A DNA stretch of 27,722 bases from CAIRYW01 sp964555825 (GCA_964555825.1 CAZKTY010000005.1:1-27722); one strand, 5' to 3'; counted from the stretch's first letter, positions 14,518 to 21,698 are shown. Translations and numbers: made by a program. The notes: a model not told the origin generated them from the letters alone.

Positions 14518-14587
14518 ATAAAAGTTTCTCCCCACCTTACACACAGTTATTTCACCTTTTGAAGCTTTCATGAAATTTATGACCTGA

Positions 14588-14593
14588 TAGAAT
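14588..14593 (+). promoter_or_regulatory. -10 box of dnaB-recR (leaderless start)
   Basis: TAGAAT ends seven bases before the ATG at 14601. The upstream in-frame ATG at 14592 overlaps this box and so is an unlikely start. Confidence 0.5.
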
Positions 14594-14600
14594 GGTAACT

Positions 14601-15992
14601 ATGGCAATCACAAAAAGTATAAGAAGAGAGAATCTTCGCATTCCACCTCAACATATCGAAAGTGAGATGGCACTTCTAGGATCAATAATGCTCCGACCAG
14701 ATGTTATTCACGATGTTGCTGATCTAGTATTTCCAGAATCCTTTTATGCAGAAAAACATCGAATGATCTTCACTGGAATGATGGAACTCTTTTCCAAAAA
14801 TGAACCCATCGATCTTCTTTCACTTTCAACGAAATTGGAGAATAAGAATATCCTTCAAGCCATTGGTGGAAAAAGTTACCTAACAGAACTCGTTCAAAGT
14901 GTCCCTTCAACAGCAAATGCTGTCTATTACGCTGAACTAGTAAAGAATAAATATCTTCTTCGCCGATTGATCGAAGCTGCAGAAAAAATAAGTGAAATGG
15001 GATATTCCTCAACTGAAGGAATTGAAGAGATAATCGATAAAGCAGAAAAAGAAGTTTTTGAGATCTCAACATCAGGAAGTTCAAAAAAATTCACAGATAT
15101 AAAAGATACTCTAGGTGAAGCATGGGAAAGATTGGAAAATCTTCACAAATCTGGTGGGGCTCTTCGAGGTATTCCAACTGGTTTCCGAGACTTAGACAAC
15201 ATGCTTTCTGGTCTTCAAAAATCAGACCTCATCATCCTTGCAGCCAGACCTTCTATGGGAAAGACTGCTTTAGCACTCGATATCGCAAGACAAGCTGCTG
15301 TCAATCACAATGTTCCTGTCGCTATCTTCTCTTTGGAAATGAGTTCAGGACAATTAGTTGACCGTATGCTTTCTGCAGATTCAAAGGTTAACTCTTGGAA
15401 ATTTAGAACAGGAAAACTTTCAGCCGACAAAGATTTTGGAAATATTAGGAATTCTTTGGATAGACTTTCAAAGGCTCCGATCTACATCGATGACGAACCT
15501 GGAATAAATTCTTTAAAGATGCGCTCAATAGGACGAAGACTAAAGCGTGAAAAAAATATCGGACTTATTATTGTTGACTACCTTCAGCTTATGACACCTG
15601 TGACATCTAGAAACTCTGACAACATTGTCGCCCAAGTCACCGAAATTTCCAGATCATTGAAACACTTAGCGAAAGAGCTTGAAGTACCAGTTCTAGCACT
15701 TTCACAGCTTTCTCGTTCTGTAGAGACCCGTGGAGGAAACGGAAGACCAAAACTTTCAGACCTTAGAGACTCTGGATCCATTGAGCAAGACGCCGATGTA
15801 GTTATGTTCATACACCGAGAAGATAAATACCAAGAAAATTCTGACAAAAAGAATATGGCCCAAATTCATGTAGACAAACACAGAAACGGTCCTGTTGGAA
15901 GTATTGAACTATTCTTTGATGAAGAAAGAACTACTTTCTTGAACTTAGATAGATCAAATATAGGAGACTTCATGCAGGATGATGCATTCTAA
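14601..15992 (+). CDS. dnaB: Replicative DNA helicase DnaB
   Basis: The hexameric helicase that unwinds DNA at the replication fork. It has 463 residues from the start chosen here. The N-terminal helical domain (IPPQHIESEMALLGSIM) interacts with primase in the family; the C-terminal RecA-like domain has Walker A ARPSMGKTA (Lys221), EMSSGQLVDRM, Walker B LIIVDYLQLM, the Gln/Ser sensor ALSQLSRSVE, and a C-terminal DLRDSGSIEQDADVVMFIHR segment with the arginine-finger region. No intein is present and the length is normal. A TAGAAT -10 box seven bases upstream supports 14601 over the ATG at 14592. recR begins six bases after the stop, so the two are probably one operon. Confidence 0.96.
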   Translation: MAITKSIRRENLRIPPQHIESEMALLGSIMLRPDVIHDVADLVFPESFYAEKHRMIFTGMMELFSKNEPIDLLSLSTKLENKNILQAIGGKSYLTELVQSVPSTANAVYYAELVKNKYLLRRLIEAAEKISEMGYSSTEGIEEIIDKAEKEVFEISTSGSSKKFTDIKDTLGEAWERLENLHKSGGALRGIPTGFRDLDNMLSGLQKSDLIILAARPSMGKTALALDIARQAAVNHNVPVAIFSLEMSSGQLVDRMLSADSKVNSWKFRTGKLSADKDFGNIRNSLDRLSKAPIYIDDEPGINSLKMRSIGRRLKREKNIGLIIVDYLQLMTPVTSRNSDNIVAQVTEISRSLKHLAKELEVPVLALSQLSRSVETRGGNGRPKLSDLRDSGSIEQDADVVMFIHREDKYQENSDKKNMAQIHVDKHRNGPVGSIELFFDEERTTFLNLDRSNIGDFMQDDAF

Positions 15993-15998
15993 TATCTT

Positions 15999-16598
15999 AT
16001 GGATAACAAATTTGAAAGACTGGTTGAGATATTCAGAGAATTTCCTGGGATAGGACCGCGCCAAGCAAGACGTTTTGCTTATTTTGTAATATCAAAACCA
16101 TCAGGATTCTCCGATGAGATATCTTCCCTTTTAAAGGAAGTAAAGAGAGACATCTCTCAGTGTCCAGTCTGTTTGAAATATACAACAAAAAAGAATGGAG
16201 GAATATGTGAGATATGCTCAGACGATACCCGAGAAGGATCCATTATGGTAGTTGCAAAAGACACTGATCTTCAGACAGTAGAAAAAAGTGGAGTATTCAA
16301 AGGAAAATATTTTGTTCTTGGTGGATTGCTTTCCATTTTAGAAAGAGAACCAGAAAAAAAGATCAGGATAAATCAATTAAGAGAAAGGATAAAAAAAGGG
16401 ATCAAGGAAGGAACAAAAGAGGTGATCCTTGCATTGAATGCAACTGCCGAAGGAGAGAACACTGCAGAATATTTGAAAAGTGCACTAAAAGAATTTGATA
16501 TCAATATATCAGAACTAGGACGAGGGATTTCTACAGGTACTGAGATCGAATATTTAGATAAAGAAACACTTCAAGGAGCTTTAAAAAATAAGAAATAA
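15999..16598 (+). CDS. recR: Recombination mediator RecR
   Basis: A 199-residue protein of the RecFOR pathway, which loads RecA at single-strand gaps. Visible parts in order: helix-hairpin-helix (LVEIFREFPGIGPRQARRFAYF), a C4 zinc motif (Cys55, Cys58, Cys70, Cys73), a Toprim domain (about 82-165) and a C-terminal segment ISELGRGISTGTEIEYLDKETLQGAL with the Walker-like signature of RecR. Oddity: the Toprim opening normally reads VVE (conserved acidic residue) but here is VVAKDTD, with Ala86 in the Glu position. RecR Toprim is used for RecO/RecF contacts rather than cleavage, so function may survive. It is transcribed with dnaB. Confidence 0.95.
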   Translation: MDNKFERLVEIFREFPGIGPRQARRFAYFVISKPSGFSDEISSLLKEVKRDISQCPVCLKYTTKKNGGICEICSDDTREGSIMVVAKDTDLQTVEKSGVFKGKYFVLGGLLSILEREPEKKIRINQLRERIKKGIKEGTKEVILALNATAEGENTAEYLKSALKEFDINISELGRGISTGTEIEYLDKETLQGALKNKK

Positions 16599-16602
16599 AA
16601 AT

Positions 16603-16620
16603 ACCCACATTTATGTGGGT
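16603..16620. terminator. Bidirectional terminator between recR and the unknown gene
   Basis: ACCCACAT-TT-ATGTGGGT. Read leftward it runs into ATTTTTATTT and contains the stop codon of the 168-aa gene; read rightward the T-tract is weaker. Confidence 0.75.
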
Positions 16621-17117
16621 TTATTCGCAAGCTCTAAAGCAACATCTGTCACTATTTGGCGAAATATCTTCTGCATATCACGTTCGAGGTGTTTCAGTTC
16701 TATTTCGCAATGAAATAGGACCTTATCTTCAGATGATCCAACTGCTCGGCGACAGAGAGAAAGATGGGTCTCACCCCATTCCATGTCAGCTGCGATCTTG
16801 AGGATAAACAGAGTTCCGTCAAAATTCACATCACTGTGCCAACTTTTTGGATGCAAAACCTCAAAGATACTTTTCGGGTCAAAGACCTTGAGAGTATCCA
16901 AAAGGGTCTTTTCGATCATGACGTGAATAGGTCTTCCTTTCAACCCATGCACCATGATCGCGATCTTCGGTTTTGTCTTTTCGCTTTCAATGATCTTAGA
17001 AAGCATCCACACCAAGAAACGGATCCAGCGAATTGAAAAACCCGCCCGAAGTTTTTGAAATGTTTTCATAAGTTTTTCTGGTCGAGAAATAGAATTTCGG
17101 AGAATTCCGATCCTCAC
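16611..17117 (-). CDS. Hypothetical protein, 168 aa
   Basis: Not recognised. The protein has a basic N-terminus, a hydrophobic stretch (IRWIRFLVWMLSKII) that could be an amphipathic or membrane-associated helix, and a soluble remainder with repeated beta-like segments (KIAIMVHGLKGRPIHVMIEK, NFDGTLFILKIAADMEWGETHLSL). The start is uncertain. The first standard start in the frame is GTG at 17117, but a -10-like TATATT at 17149-17144 predicts transcription from about 17137, where only an in-frame ATT (17138) occurs. An ATG 16 codons downstream (17069) is another option. No Shine-Dalgarno sequence is evident. It is convergent with recR and shares the hairpin at its 3' end. Confidence 0.68.
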   Translation of the reverse strand: MRIGILRNSISRPEKLMKTFQKLRAGFSIRWIRFLVWMLSKIIESEKTKPKIAIMVHGLKGRPIHVMIEKTLLDTLKVFDPKSIFEVLHPKSWHSDVNFDGTLFILKIAADMEWGETHLSLCRRAVGSSEDKVLFHCEIELKHLERDMQKIFRQIVTDVALELANKPT

Positions 17118-17183
17118 TGCATATGCAGATATTTCAATGACCTAATATAATTGAGCGAATTTAACCATACAATTTCACAAAAG

Positions 17184-17212
17184 AAAAGCCCCGCCTGAAA
17201 GGCGGGGCTTTT
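17184..17212. terminator. Terminator of rplU
   Basis: AAAAGCCCCGCC and GGCGGGGCTTTT arms with a TGAAA loop. Strong and symmetric, just after the rplU stop when read leftward. Confidence 0.92.
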
Positions 17213-17223
17213 AAATATTTAAA

Positions 17224-17586
17224 TTACTTTAGACCTGTGATCTTAACTTCAAAGTAAGGCTGTCTGTGTCCATTCTTCTTTAGGCGATTACTCTTAGCTT
17301 TGTATTTCATTACGATAACTTTTGGATGTCTTGCGATCTTTACGATCTCAGCAATGACCTTTGCTCCAGTGATATAAGGAGCTCCAATTGTTGTATTTGA
17401 GCCATCATCAACCAAAAGAATCTTATCGAAAGTAACCTTATCACCTTCTTTGTGATCACCTGTTATTTTCTCGATCTTAACACTATCACCTACAGAGACC
17501 TTATATTGCTTTCCTCCTGTCTCTAGAATGGCAAATTCACTGGTTTCTGGCTTTGTTTCTGCTTTTTTTGTTGATGTCTTAGGCAT
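17224..17586 (-). CDS. rplU: 50S ribosomal protein L21
   Basis: A large-subunit ribosomal protein of 120 residues. The core is clear: FAILETGGKQYKVSVGDSVKIEKI, DKVTFDKILLV, GAPYITGAKVIAEIV, and the C-terminal RNA-binding end KYKAKSNRLKKNGHRQPYFEVKI. It carries an extra N-terminal tail of about 25 residues (KTSTKKAETKPETS) compared with the usual MYAIIETGGKQY start. The open frame extends to 17622, but a good promoter (TTGCCA, 17 bases, TAATAT) occupies that extension and ends seven bases before the ATG at 17586. The gene lies downstream of rmuC but has its own promoter, and it is not next to rpmA. Confidence 0.95.
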   Translation of the reverse strand: MPKTSTKKAETKPETSEFAILETGGKQYKVSVGDSVKIEKITGDHKEGDKVTFDKILLVDDGSNTTIGAPYITGAKVIAEIVKIARHPKVIVMKYKAKSNRLKKNGHRQPYFEVKITGLK

Positions 17587-17593
17587 GGGCAAT

Positions 17594-17622
17594 ATATTAA
17601 CTGAAAAGATTACTTTTGGCAA
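17594..17622 (-). promoter_or_regulatory. Promoter of rplU
   Basis: Leftward: TTGCCA at 17622-17617, a 17-base spacer, TAATAT at 17599-17594, then seven bases to the ATG at 17586. Confidence 0.65.
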
Positions 17623-17629
17623 ATCTTAT

Positions 17630-18691
17630 TTAGTCCTCATCCCTCTCAGGCTTCTCGATAGAAAGAGGTGATATACCAACTGACTCCCCTGTGATCTTAA
17701 TGACATCCTTATCTATCTTACCTAATTCCTTATGTGCCTTATTGTAATTATTAACAGTAGTAGATAAAGACGAGCCCAGAGAGGTCATAAATTGCTCATA
17801 TGAGCCCAAGTGCCTGCCCAGATCCTCAACTCTCTTTCTGATCTCTTTGGCTGATTCTTCTATCTGGAGAGCTTTCAAACCTTGAAGAACCGTCTGAAGA
17901 TATGCCAAGAATGATGTAGGAGAAACAATTATCACTTTATACTTCCCCGCTGCTCTTTGGATAAGATTCTCGGTATCTTCATCAACAGCTCCTATCTTGT
18001 TTATAAGAAGATCATAATAGATCGCTTCATGAGGGATGAACATGAAAGCAAATTCTGTTGTGCCTTCTGAAGGTTTGATATATTTCGATGTCTCAACAAT
18101 TCTATTCTTTAGATCATTAACAAAGGTCTTCTCAAATTGTTTTTTTCTTTCAGGATCACTTTCTTCGACAATTCTGTTGTAATTTTCCAGAGAAAATTTT
18201 GAATCAACAGGGATGACTTTTTCTCTGACAAAAACTACCGCATCAACAATGGTCCCGTCTTTGAATTCATACTGCATCTGATAGCTTCCAGGAGGCATTA
18301 CATTCTTAAGAAGAGTTTCTAGATAATATTCGCCAAGTATCCCTCTTTGTTTTGGATTTTTTAGAATGTCCTGAAGACTTTGCAACTGATCAGCAAAAGA
18401 AACGACTTGCCTGCCAGTTTCTTTCACCTGAGCTAGTTCACTCGTAATATCTTTTATTAGTTTCTGAGATTCACTGAATTGATGTCTAACAGACTCATTC
18501 ATTTCTTTTGCAGATGCTCCTAACTTTGAATCCATCATCCTTGAAAGCTCATTCATCTGATTCAAAAGCAGATTCATAGCCACATTATCTGTCTTTTCCT
18601 CAGTCTTTTTATTTGACCTTATAAGCAAAAATACTTGTATGACAAGTATTACCAAGGCAAAAGCGACTACCAAGATCGTTTCAATATTCAT
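17630..18691 (-). CDS. rmuC: DNA recombination protein RmuC
   Basis: A membrane-tethered protein of the RmuC family, thought to limit DNA rearrangements and related to restriction-type nucleases. It has 353 residues from this start: one N-terminal membrane helix (IETILVVAFALVILVIQVFLLI), a coiled coil of about 100 residues rich in Glu, Lys and Ser, then the conserved core with GILGEYYLETLLKNVMPPG, VDAVVFVREKVIPVDSKFSL and EFAFMFIPHEAIYYDLL, followed by PTSFLAYLQTVLQGL. The Asp and Glu/Lys of the PVDSKF segment match the nuclease-like core. The open frame extends to 18730, but the TATAAT (TGC-extended) six bases before the ATG at 18691 argues for this start. It is divergent from yqeY. Confidence 0.93.
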   Translation of the reverse strand: MNIETILVVAFALVILVIQVFLLIRSNKKTEEKTDNVAMNLLLNQMNELSRMMDSKLGASAKEMNESVRHQFSESQKLIKDITSELAQVKETGRQVVSFADQLQSLQDILKNPKQRGILGEYYLETLLKNVMPPGSYQMQYEFKDGTIVDAVVFVREKVIPVDSKFSLENYNRIVEESDPERKKQFEKTFVNDLKNRIVETSKYIKPSEGTTEFAFMFIPHEAIYYDLLINKIGAVDEDTENLIQRAAGKYKVIIVSPTSFLAYLQTVLQGLKALQIEESAKEIRKRVEDLGRHLGSYEQFMTSLGSSLSTTVNNYNKAHKELGKIDKDVIKITGESVGISPLSIEKPERDED

Positions 18692-18718
18692 GACATCATT
18701 ATAGCAAAATGGTAATAT
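18690..18718 (+). promoter_or_regulatory. yqeY promoter overlapping the divergent rmuC promoter
   Basis: Rightward: ATGACA at 18690-18695, a 17-base spacer, TAATAT at 18713-18718, then six bases to the yqeY ATG at 18725. The rmuC -10 box (TATAAT at 18703-18698, leftward) lies inside this spacer and is six bases from the rmuC ATG. The start codons are only 33 bases apart. Confidence 0.6.
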
Positions 18719-18724
18719 TAATGT

Positions 18725-19174
18725 ATGCAAAACAACATAAAAGAAAAAATTAAGGAAGCAATGAAGGCTAGAGATGAGGTCGCTCTCAACGTTTACAGAG
18801 GTATCGCTTCTGCTTTTACAAATGAATTGGTCTCAAAAGGAAAAACTCCGCAAGACACTCTTTCCGATGAAGAATGTATCTCAGTGATAAGACGCCTAGG
18901 AAAACAAAGAAAAGATTCTATTGAGCAATTTGAGAAAGGAGGAAGACCAGAGCTCGCTGAAGCAGAAAAGAAAGAACTTGCAGTTATCGAAACTCTTCTT
19001 CCTCAAATGATGAGTAAAGAAGATATAAAAAAAGTCGCTGAGGCAAAAAAGACAGAAATGAATGTAACAGACAAGAGCAAAGCTGGGATCTTAATGGGAG
19101 CCGTCATGAAAGATCTAAAAGGTAAAGCAGACGGAGCTGATGTGAAGGAGGTAGTGGAAAGCCTATTTGTCTAA
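18725..19174 (+). CDS. yqeY: YqeY/GatB-like domain protein
   Basis: A 149-residue protein of the YqeY family, related to the tRNA-binding tail domain of the amidotransferase subunit GatB. The pattern is typical: KEKIKEAMKARDEVALNVYRGIASAF at the start, then DEECISVIRRLGKQRKDSIEQFEKGGRPELAEAEKKELAVIETLLP and a C-terminal GILMGAVMKDLKGKADGADVKEVVESLF, with normal length. In bacteria YqeY is commonly a stand-alone protein whose role in tRNA-dependent amidation is inferred from homology. It is the first gene of a rightward cluster with the 109-aa gene and the DUF167 gene. The mRNA is predicted to be leaderless. Confidence 0.93.
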   Translation: MQNNIKEKIKEAMKARDEVALNVYRGIASAFTNELVSKGKTPQDTLSDEECISVIRRLGKQRKDSIEQFEKGGRPELAEAEKKELAVIETLLPQMMSKEDIKKVAEAKKTEMNVTDKSKAGILMGAVMKDLKGKADGADVKEVVESLFV

Positions 19175-19191
19175 GAATAGCTTTTAAGTAA

Positions 19192-19521
19192 ATGTCAGAA
19201 GAACAACTGAATTTAAATTTTGAAAGACCTTCTGCCGAAGCGCTCACCGATGAGGTTTTCGAAAAGATCATAGAAGAGTCAAAGAGCAAGAGGATAGAGC
19301 TTGAAGATGTTAACAGGATCATAAAAAGTGTTTTTGGGAAAAATCACTTAGATCCAAACACAGAAACAAACCTCCTAATGACAGTCATAGGATCGGTCAT
19401 TCCTGAATATAGAAAAAAGATCAAAGAAACTATCTCACCTAAAAAGATCTCAGAAGGTCCAAAACACAAAGACTGGATGAGAGATTTTGAAGAACGAACA
19501 GGTCAATGGGACACTGATTAA
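19192..19521 (+). CDS. Hypothetical protein, 109 aa
   Basis: Not recognised. A small, highly charged, mainly helical protein with no membrane segment, Cys or catalytic motif. It lies 17 bases after yqeY and four bases before the DUF167 gene, so it is in that operon. The N-terminal segment (EEQLNLNFERPSAEALTDEVFEKIIEESKSKR) suggests a long helix. Confidence 0.75.
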   Translation: MSEEQLNLNFERPSAEALTDEVFEKIIEESKSKRIELEDVNRIIKSVFGKNHLDPNTETNLLMTVIGSVIPEYRKKIKETISPKKISEGPKHKDWMRDFEERTGQWDTD

Positions 19522-19525
19522 AAAT

Positions 19526-19747
19526 ATGCTGATCCACGCAAAAGTTGAAACTGAATCAAAAAAAGAAGAGGTCCTTGAAAAGAACAAGACCTCTTTTGTC
19601 GTAAAAGTGAAAGATGAAGCTAAAGAAAATAAAGCAAACAATAAAGTCCTTCTACTGCTTTCAAGACATTTCAATATAGAAAAAAATAGACTACGTATAA
19701 TTACAGGACATCACTCCCCTAGCAAGATACTTGAGATTTTAGATTAA
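19526..19747 (+). CDS. DUF167 (YggU) family protein
   Basis: A 73-residue protein of the YggU/DUF167 family of unknown biochemical role. Family features are visible: a basic strand at the start (MLIHAKVETESKKEEV), VVKVKDEAKENKANNKVLLLL, a helix ending in SRHFNIEKNRLRIITG, and HHSPSKILEIL at the end, corresponding to the usual 'GKANKALIKLLAKxF...V.IVSG...K.v.I' pattern. The start is set at the ATG at 19526 instead of the longer frame at 19487, because the longer version overlaps the upstream gene by 35 bases and adds unlike sequence. Confidence 0.83.
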   Translation: MLIHAKVETESKKEEVLEKNKTSFVVKVKDEAKENKANNKVLLLLSRHFNIEKNRLRIITGHHSPSKILEILD

Positions 19748-19772
19748 AAAACTCTCTATTCGAGAGTTTTTT
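19746..19772. terminator. Bidirectional terminator between the DUF167 and DUF1003 genes
   Basis: AAAAAACTCTC / GAGAGTTTTTT with a TATTC loop. It covers the stop codons of both convergent genes and has an A-run and a T-run on opposite sides. Confidence 0.9.
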
Positions 19773-20196
19773 CTTTTGGCTCTTTGACGATGTAACTATG
19801 AATTTGTGAAGTCAATTCATTATTGATCTTGATCAATCGATGTATCTCATCCTGAATTTCCAGAAGTGCTTCAGCGTCTTTATATGTCTGCAACGCCTGT
19901 TTGTCAGAAGCCTTCGCTGATACTTTTTGTCCAACCATAATGACCGAAAGAAGTACTAGCTGTAGAAATGTCTGCGCTATCCAAGATATAAGAGTTGAAG
20001 TTCCTCCTGTAATTGCTGTAGGGAGGCTTATAAGAGCTATAGCAGCAAAAATATAAGCACACCACATTGTTCCAACCATATTGGTTATGATCAAAGCTAA
20101 ACGCCCGTTGACGCCAATATGTTCATGTTCTGTTAAGTGAGGTCCTGTTTTTTTTCTAGCCTCGATCCTTGCATGAGGTATGTGTTTTATTTCCAT
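19756..20196 (-). CDS. DUF1003 family membrane protein
   Basis: A 146-residue protein with two adjacent membrane helices, about residues 33-58 (ALIITNMVGTMWCAYIFAAIALISL) and 67-88 (LISWIAQTFLQLVLLSVIMVGQ), a polar N-terminus (EHIGVNGRLAL) and a C-terminal helical tail (AEALLEIQDEIHRLIKINNELTSQIHSYI). This is the DUF1003 arrangement. The function is unknown in any organism I can name. A TATTAT on the minus strand lies eight bases before the ATG. Confidence 0.87.
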   Translation of the reverse strand: MEIKHIPHARIEARKKTGPHLTEHEHIGVNGRLALIITNMVGTMWCAYIFAAIALISLPTAITGGTSTLISWIAQTFLQLVLLSVIMVGQKVSAKASDKQALQTYKDAEALLEIQDEIHRLIKINNELTSQIHSYIVKEPKEKTLE

Positions 20197-20254
20197 ATGA
20201 ATAAATAATACCTCAAAAAAATAAAAGCTTCAATTAAGGAACAATAGACTAAGA

Positions 20255-20283
20255 TTGACAACACTTCTAAACATTTGTATAAA
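20255..20283 (+). promoter_or_regulatory. Promoter of the 79-aa gene
   Basis: A perfect TTGACA at 20255-20260, a 17-base spacer and TATAAA at 20278-20283. The predicted start is near 20290, about eight bases before the ATG at 20298. Confidence 0.7.
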
Positions 20284-20297
20284 TTGTTCAGAAAATT

Positions 20298-20537
20298 ATG
20301 ACTAAGAAAGCTCTCTGGACGCTGATCAATTCAGAGATTGATCTAGCTATCAAAGGAGGAGCATCAAGGTCTGTAGCTTGCAGAATGATCTTGGATCAAC
20401 ATCACATCCAAGGAAATGAAAGATCCCAGTTTTTCAGATCAAGAAAAGTAAGAAAAAGAAAACACTGGTCATATCTACAAGCTTCAACAATGCATGTTCC
20501 CCGTCGTTCAATGGTAAAGGCAGAAGGTAAAAAATAA
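20298..20537 (+). CDS. Small basic hypothetical protein, 79 aa
   Basis: Not recognised. A very basic protein (KRKHW, RSRKVRKRKH, PRRSMVKAEGKK) with one Cys and two His, so a nucleic-acid-binding role is plausible but unproven. The strong upstream promoter and the position of the ATG support it as a real gene. A T-run (20551-20558) follows the stop without a clear hairpin. Confidence 0.65.
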   Translation: MTKKALWTLINSEIDLAIKGGASRSVACRMILDQHHIQGNERSQFFRSRKVRKRKHWSYLQASTMHVPRRSMVKAEGKK

Positions 20538-20644
20538 CCCCTCTGCATTTTTTTTGGTCATTTAATTTCCTAACAAAGAATGACAAGACCTCAGCACATT
20601 TCACCAATAGATTTTTCTCAAAATTTATGTAAAATTGTCTAACT

Positions 20645-20668
20645 TGATCTTATAAAGGATTAAGATCA
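20645..20668 (+). repeat. Inverted repeat upstream of tRNA-Glu
   Basis: TGATCTTA and TAAGATCA around an eight-base spacer, about 18 bases before the tRNA. It could be an operator, a hairpin in the pre-tRNA leader or part of the promoter. No good -35/-10 pair was found. Confidence 0.5.
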
Positions 20669-20685
20669 GGTTCTATCTCAAATAT

Positions 20686-20757
20686 GGCCCTATCGTCTAA
20701 CGGTTAGGACATTGCCTTCTCAAGGCAGTAATCCGGGTTCGATTCCCGGTAGGGTCA
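20686..20757 (+). tRNA. tRNA-Glu (anticodon CTC)
   Basis: A complete 72-base cloverleaf. The acceptor GGCCCTA pairs with TAGGGTC (one G-U), the D arm is GTCTAACGGTTAGGAC, the anticodon stem TTGCC / GGCAG holds loop TTCTCAA with CTC at positions 34-36, and the T arm CCGGG-TTCGATT-CCCGG is perfect. The discriminator is A and CCA is not encoded, so the 3' end must be added by a CCA-adding enzyme. CTC reads GAG codons; a UUC tRNA for GAA would be expected elsewhere in the genome. Confidence 0.96.
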
Positions 20758-20947
20758 AAATTTAGCGAAGCTAATTTTTGATATTAAAACATAATGTTAT
20801 TATGTTTTAATAGAATCGAAAGACGGAGCACGACGGTGCGAGTCGGGGTCGCGAGATTTTTCAGCAGAAAAATACTCGTGACCGAACTTCCCGGTAGAGT
20901 CACCAAGTCGTGCTAGCACGAGAAGCCTTATTTTTAAGGTTTTTTTG
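20758..20947 (+). other. Repeat-rich tail of tRNA-Glu with hairpins and a partial tRNA 3'-end copy
   Basis: No gene is present. In order: a short TTAGC-GAA-GCTAA hairpin with T-run after the tRNA; a 14-bp-arm hairpin at 20782-20812; a GCAC / GTGC hairpin at about 20828-20839; a larger hairpin 20847-20883 (GGTCGCGAG... / ...CTCGTGACC) in which two seven-base arms ATTTTTC / GAAAAAT pair; then TTCCCGGTAGAGTCA at 20888-20902, matching 14 of 15 bases of the tRNA 3' end at 20743-20757 and followed by CCA; then a 14-bp perfect palindrome TCGTGCTAGCACGA (20908-20921); and CCTTA / TAAGG with a T-run (20926-20947). Read rightward it could be a structured pre-tRNA tail or a small integrated remnant. Confidence 0.55.
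20888..20926 (+). repeat. 39-bp degenerate repeat, copy 1 (tRNA-tail type)
   Basis: 30 of 39 positions match the copy at 21817-21855 with no gap: both start TTCCC, have CACC at the same place and end in an identical 16-base block tgctagcacgagaagc. Copy 1 also contains the tRNA-Glu 3'-end match. Confidence 0.75.
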
Positions 20948-21046
20948 TTACTGAAAATGGAGCACCCTTCAGGAAATCTAACCTGCTCGAAGCAACAAAA
21001 TAAATTCGACGAAGAAATTATATAGTTTAAAAACAAAAATAAAAAA

Positions 21047-21070
21047 CCTCTGTCGCTTTCACGACAGAGG
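21047..21070 (-). terminator. Terminator of the 193-aa gene
   Basis: CCTCTGTCG / CGACAGAGG with a six-base loop, followed leftward by six T's. It lies directly after the stop of the leftward gene. Confidence 0.88.
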
Positions 21071-21081
21071 ATAAAATACAA

Positions 21082-21663
21082 TTATTTCGTCGAAAACTCT
21101 CCCTTGAGCTTTCCGAGCAACTGATTAGTCTTCCTCCTTCTTTCAATGGAAGTTTCTATCCACTTACAAACGGCAGAATTTACCCTTTCAATAAAGTCGG
21201 GAGGTAATTTAATCCTGCCGAGCTCCACTTTAAATTCATGAGGACTCAAGCATGAAGTAATTGAGGAACTTGAGGAATGGAACTCCGAAGGAATAGTGTC
21301 TGGAAATACCTGAACAAATTTTGCCCTATGTATGTTCCAACGACCGTGTTCCCCTCCAGAAATACTCCTTTCAAGCACCAGCTGCACCACCTCTAACCCC
21401 TTCAAGGAACCACTCCGATAAGTGGAAAGTATCTCGCTTATTGGTATTACAAATACCATATCATCAAGAGACTGATCCAAGGAACCGAGTGTACGACCAT
21501 AAGAAAAATGGTAGTGGCAATCAAGCACCTTTTCGAAAACCCCAAGGTAGTCCCTAAGTCTCTTGAAGGGCAAGTCCTTGAGATTTTTCCTAAGTTTTTT
21601 TTCAACTTCCACCAGAAAGTCTACTGCATTAGCCGACGATTGAGATGTTTTAGACGTATCCAT
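21082..21663 (-). CDS. Hypothetical protein, 193 aa, orphan
   Basis: Not recognised. A soluble protein with a Ser-rich start, a helical segment (FLVEVEKKLRKNLKDLPFKRLRDYL), a middle with a polar Ser cluster (FHSSSSSITSCLS) and a helical basic C-terminus. There is no membrane segment and no familiar motif. It differs from its neighbours in two ways: it has a strong Shine-Dalgarno sequence (AAAGGAAGCGAGATT before the ATG) while most genes here look leaderless, and its codon use seems richer in G+C. It has a clean terminator. Together with the repeat copies on both sides (20888-20926 and 21817-21855) this suggests a separately acquired gene. What it does is unknown. Confidence 0.68.
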   Translation of the reverse strand: MDTSKTSQSSANAVDFLVEVEKKLRKNLKDLPFKRLRDYLGVFEKVLDCHYHFSYGRTLGSLDQSLDDMVFVIPISEILSTYRSGSLKGLEVVQLVLERSISGGEHGRWNIHRAKFVQVFPDTIPSEFHSSSSSITSCLSPHEFKVELGRIKLPPDFIERVNSAVCKWIETSIERRRKTNQLLGKLKGEFSTK

Positions 21664-21686
21664 AATCTCGCTTCCTTTCTTTGTTG

Positions 21687-21698
21687 TGCGTATATACG
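21687..21698. promoter_or_regulatory. 12-bp perfect palindrome in the upstream region of the 193-aa gene
   Basis: GCGTATATACGC, about 24 bases upstream of the ATG at 21663, overlaps where a promoter would lie. It could be an operator for a dimeric regulator or a chance palindrome. Confidence 0.35.

Noticed and set aside
20816..20905. A second tRNA gene with a long variable arm ending in GTCACCA
   Set aside because: No 5' acceptor strand pairs with TAGAGTC, and the D and anticodon arms are missing. Only a tRNA 3'-end copy and hairpins remain.
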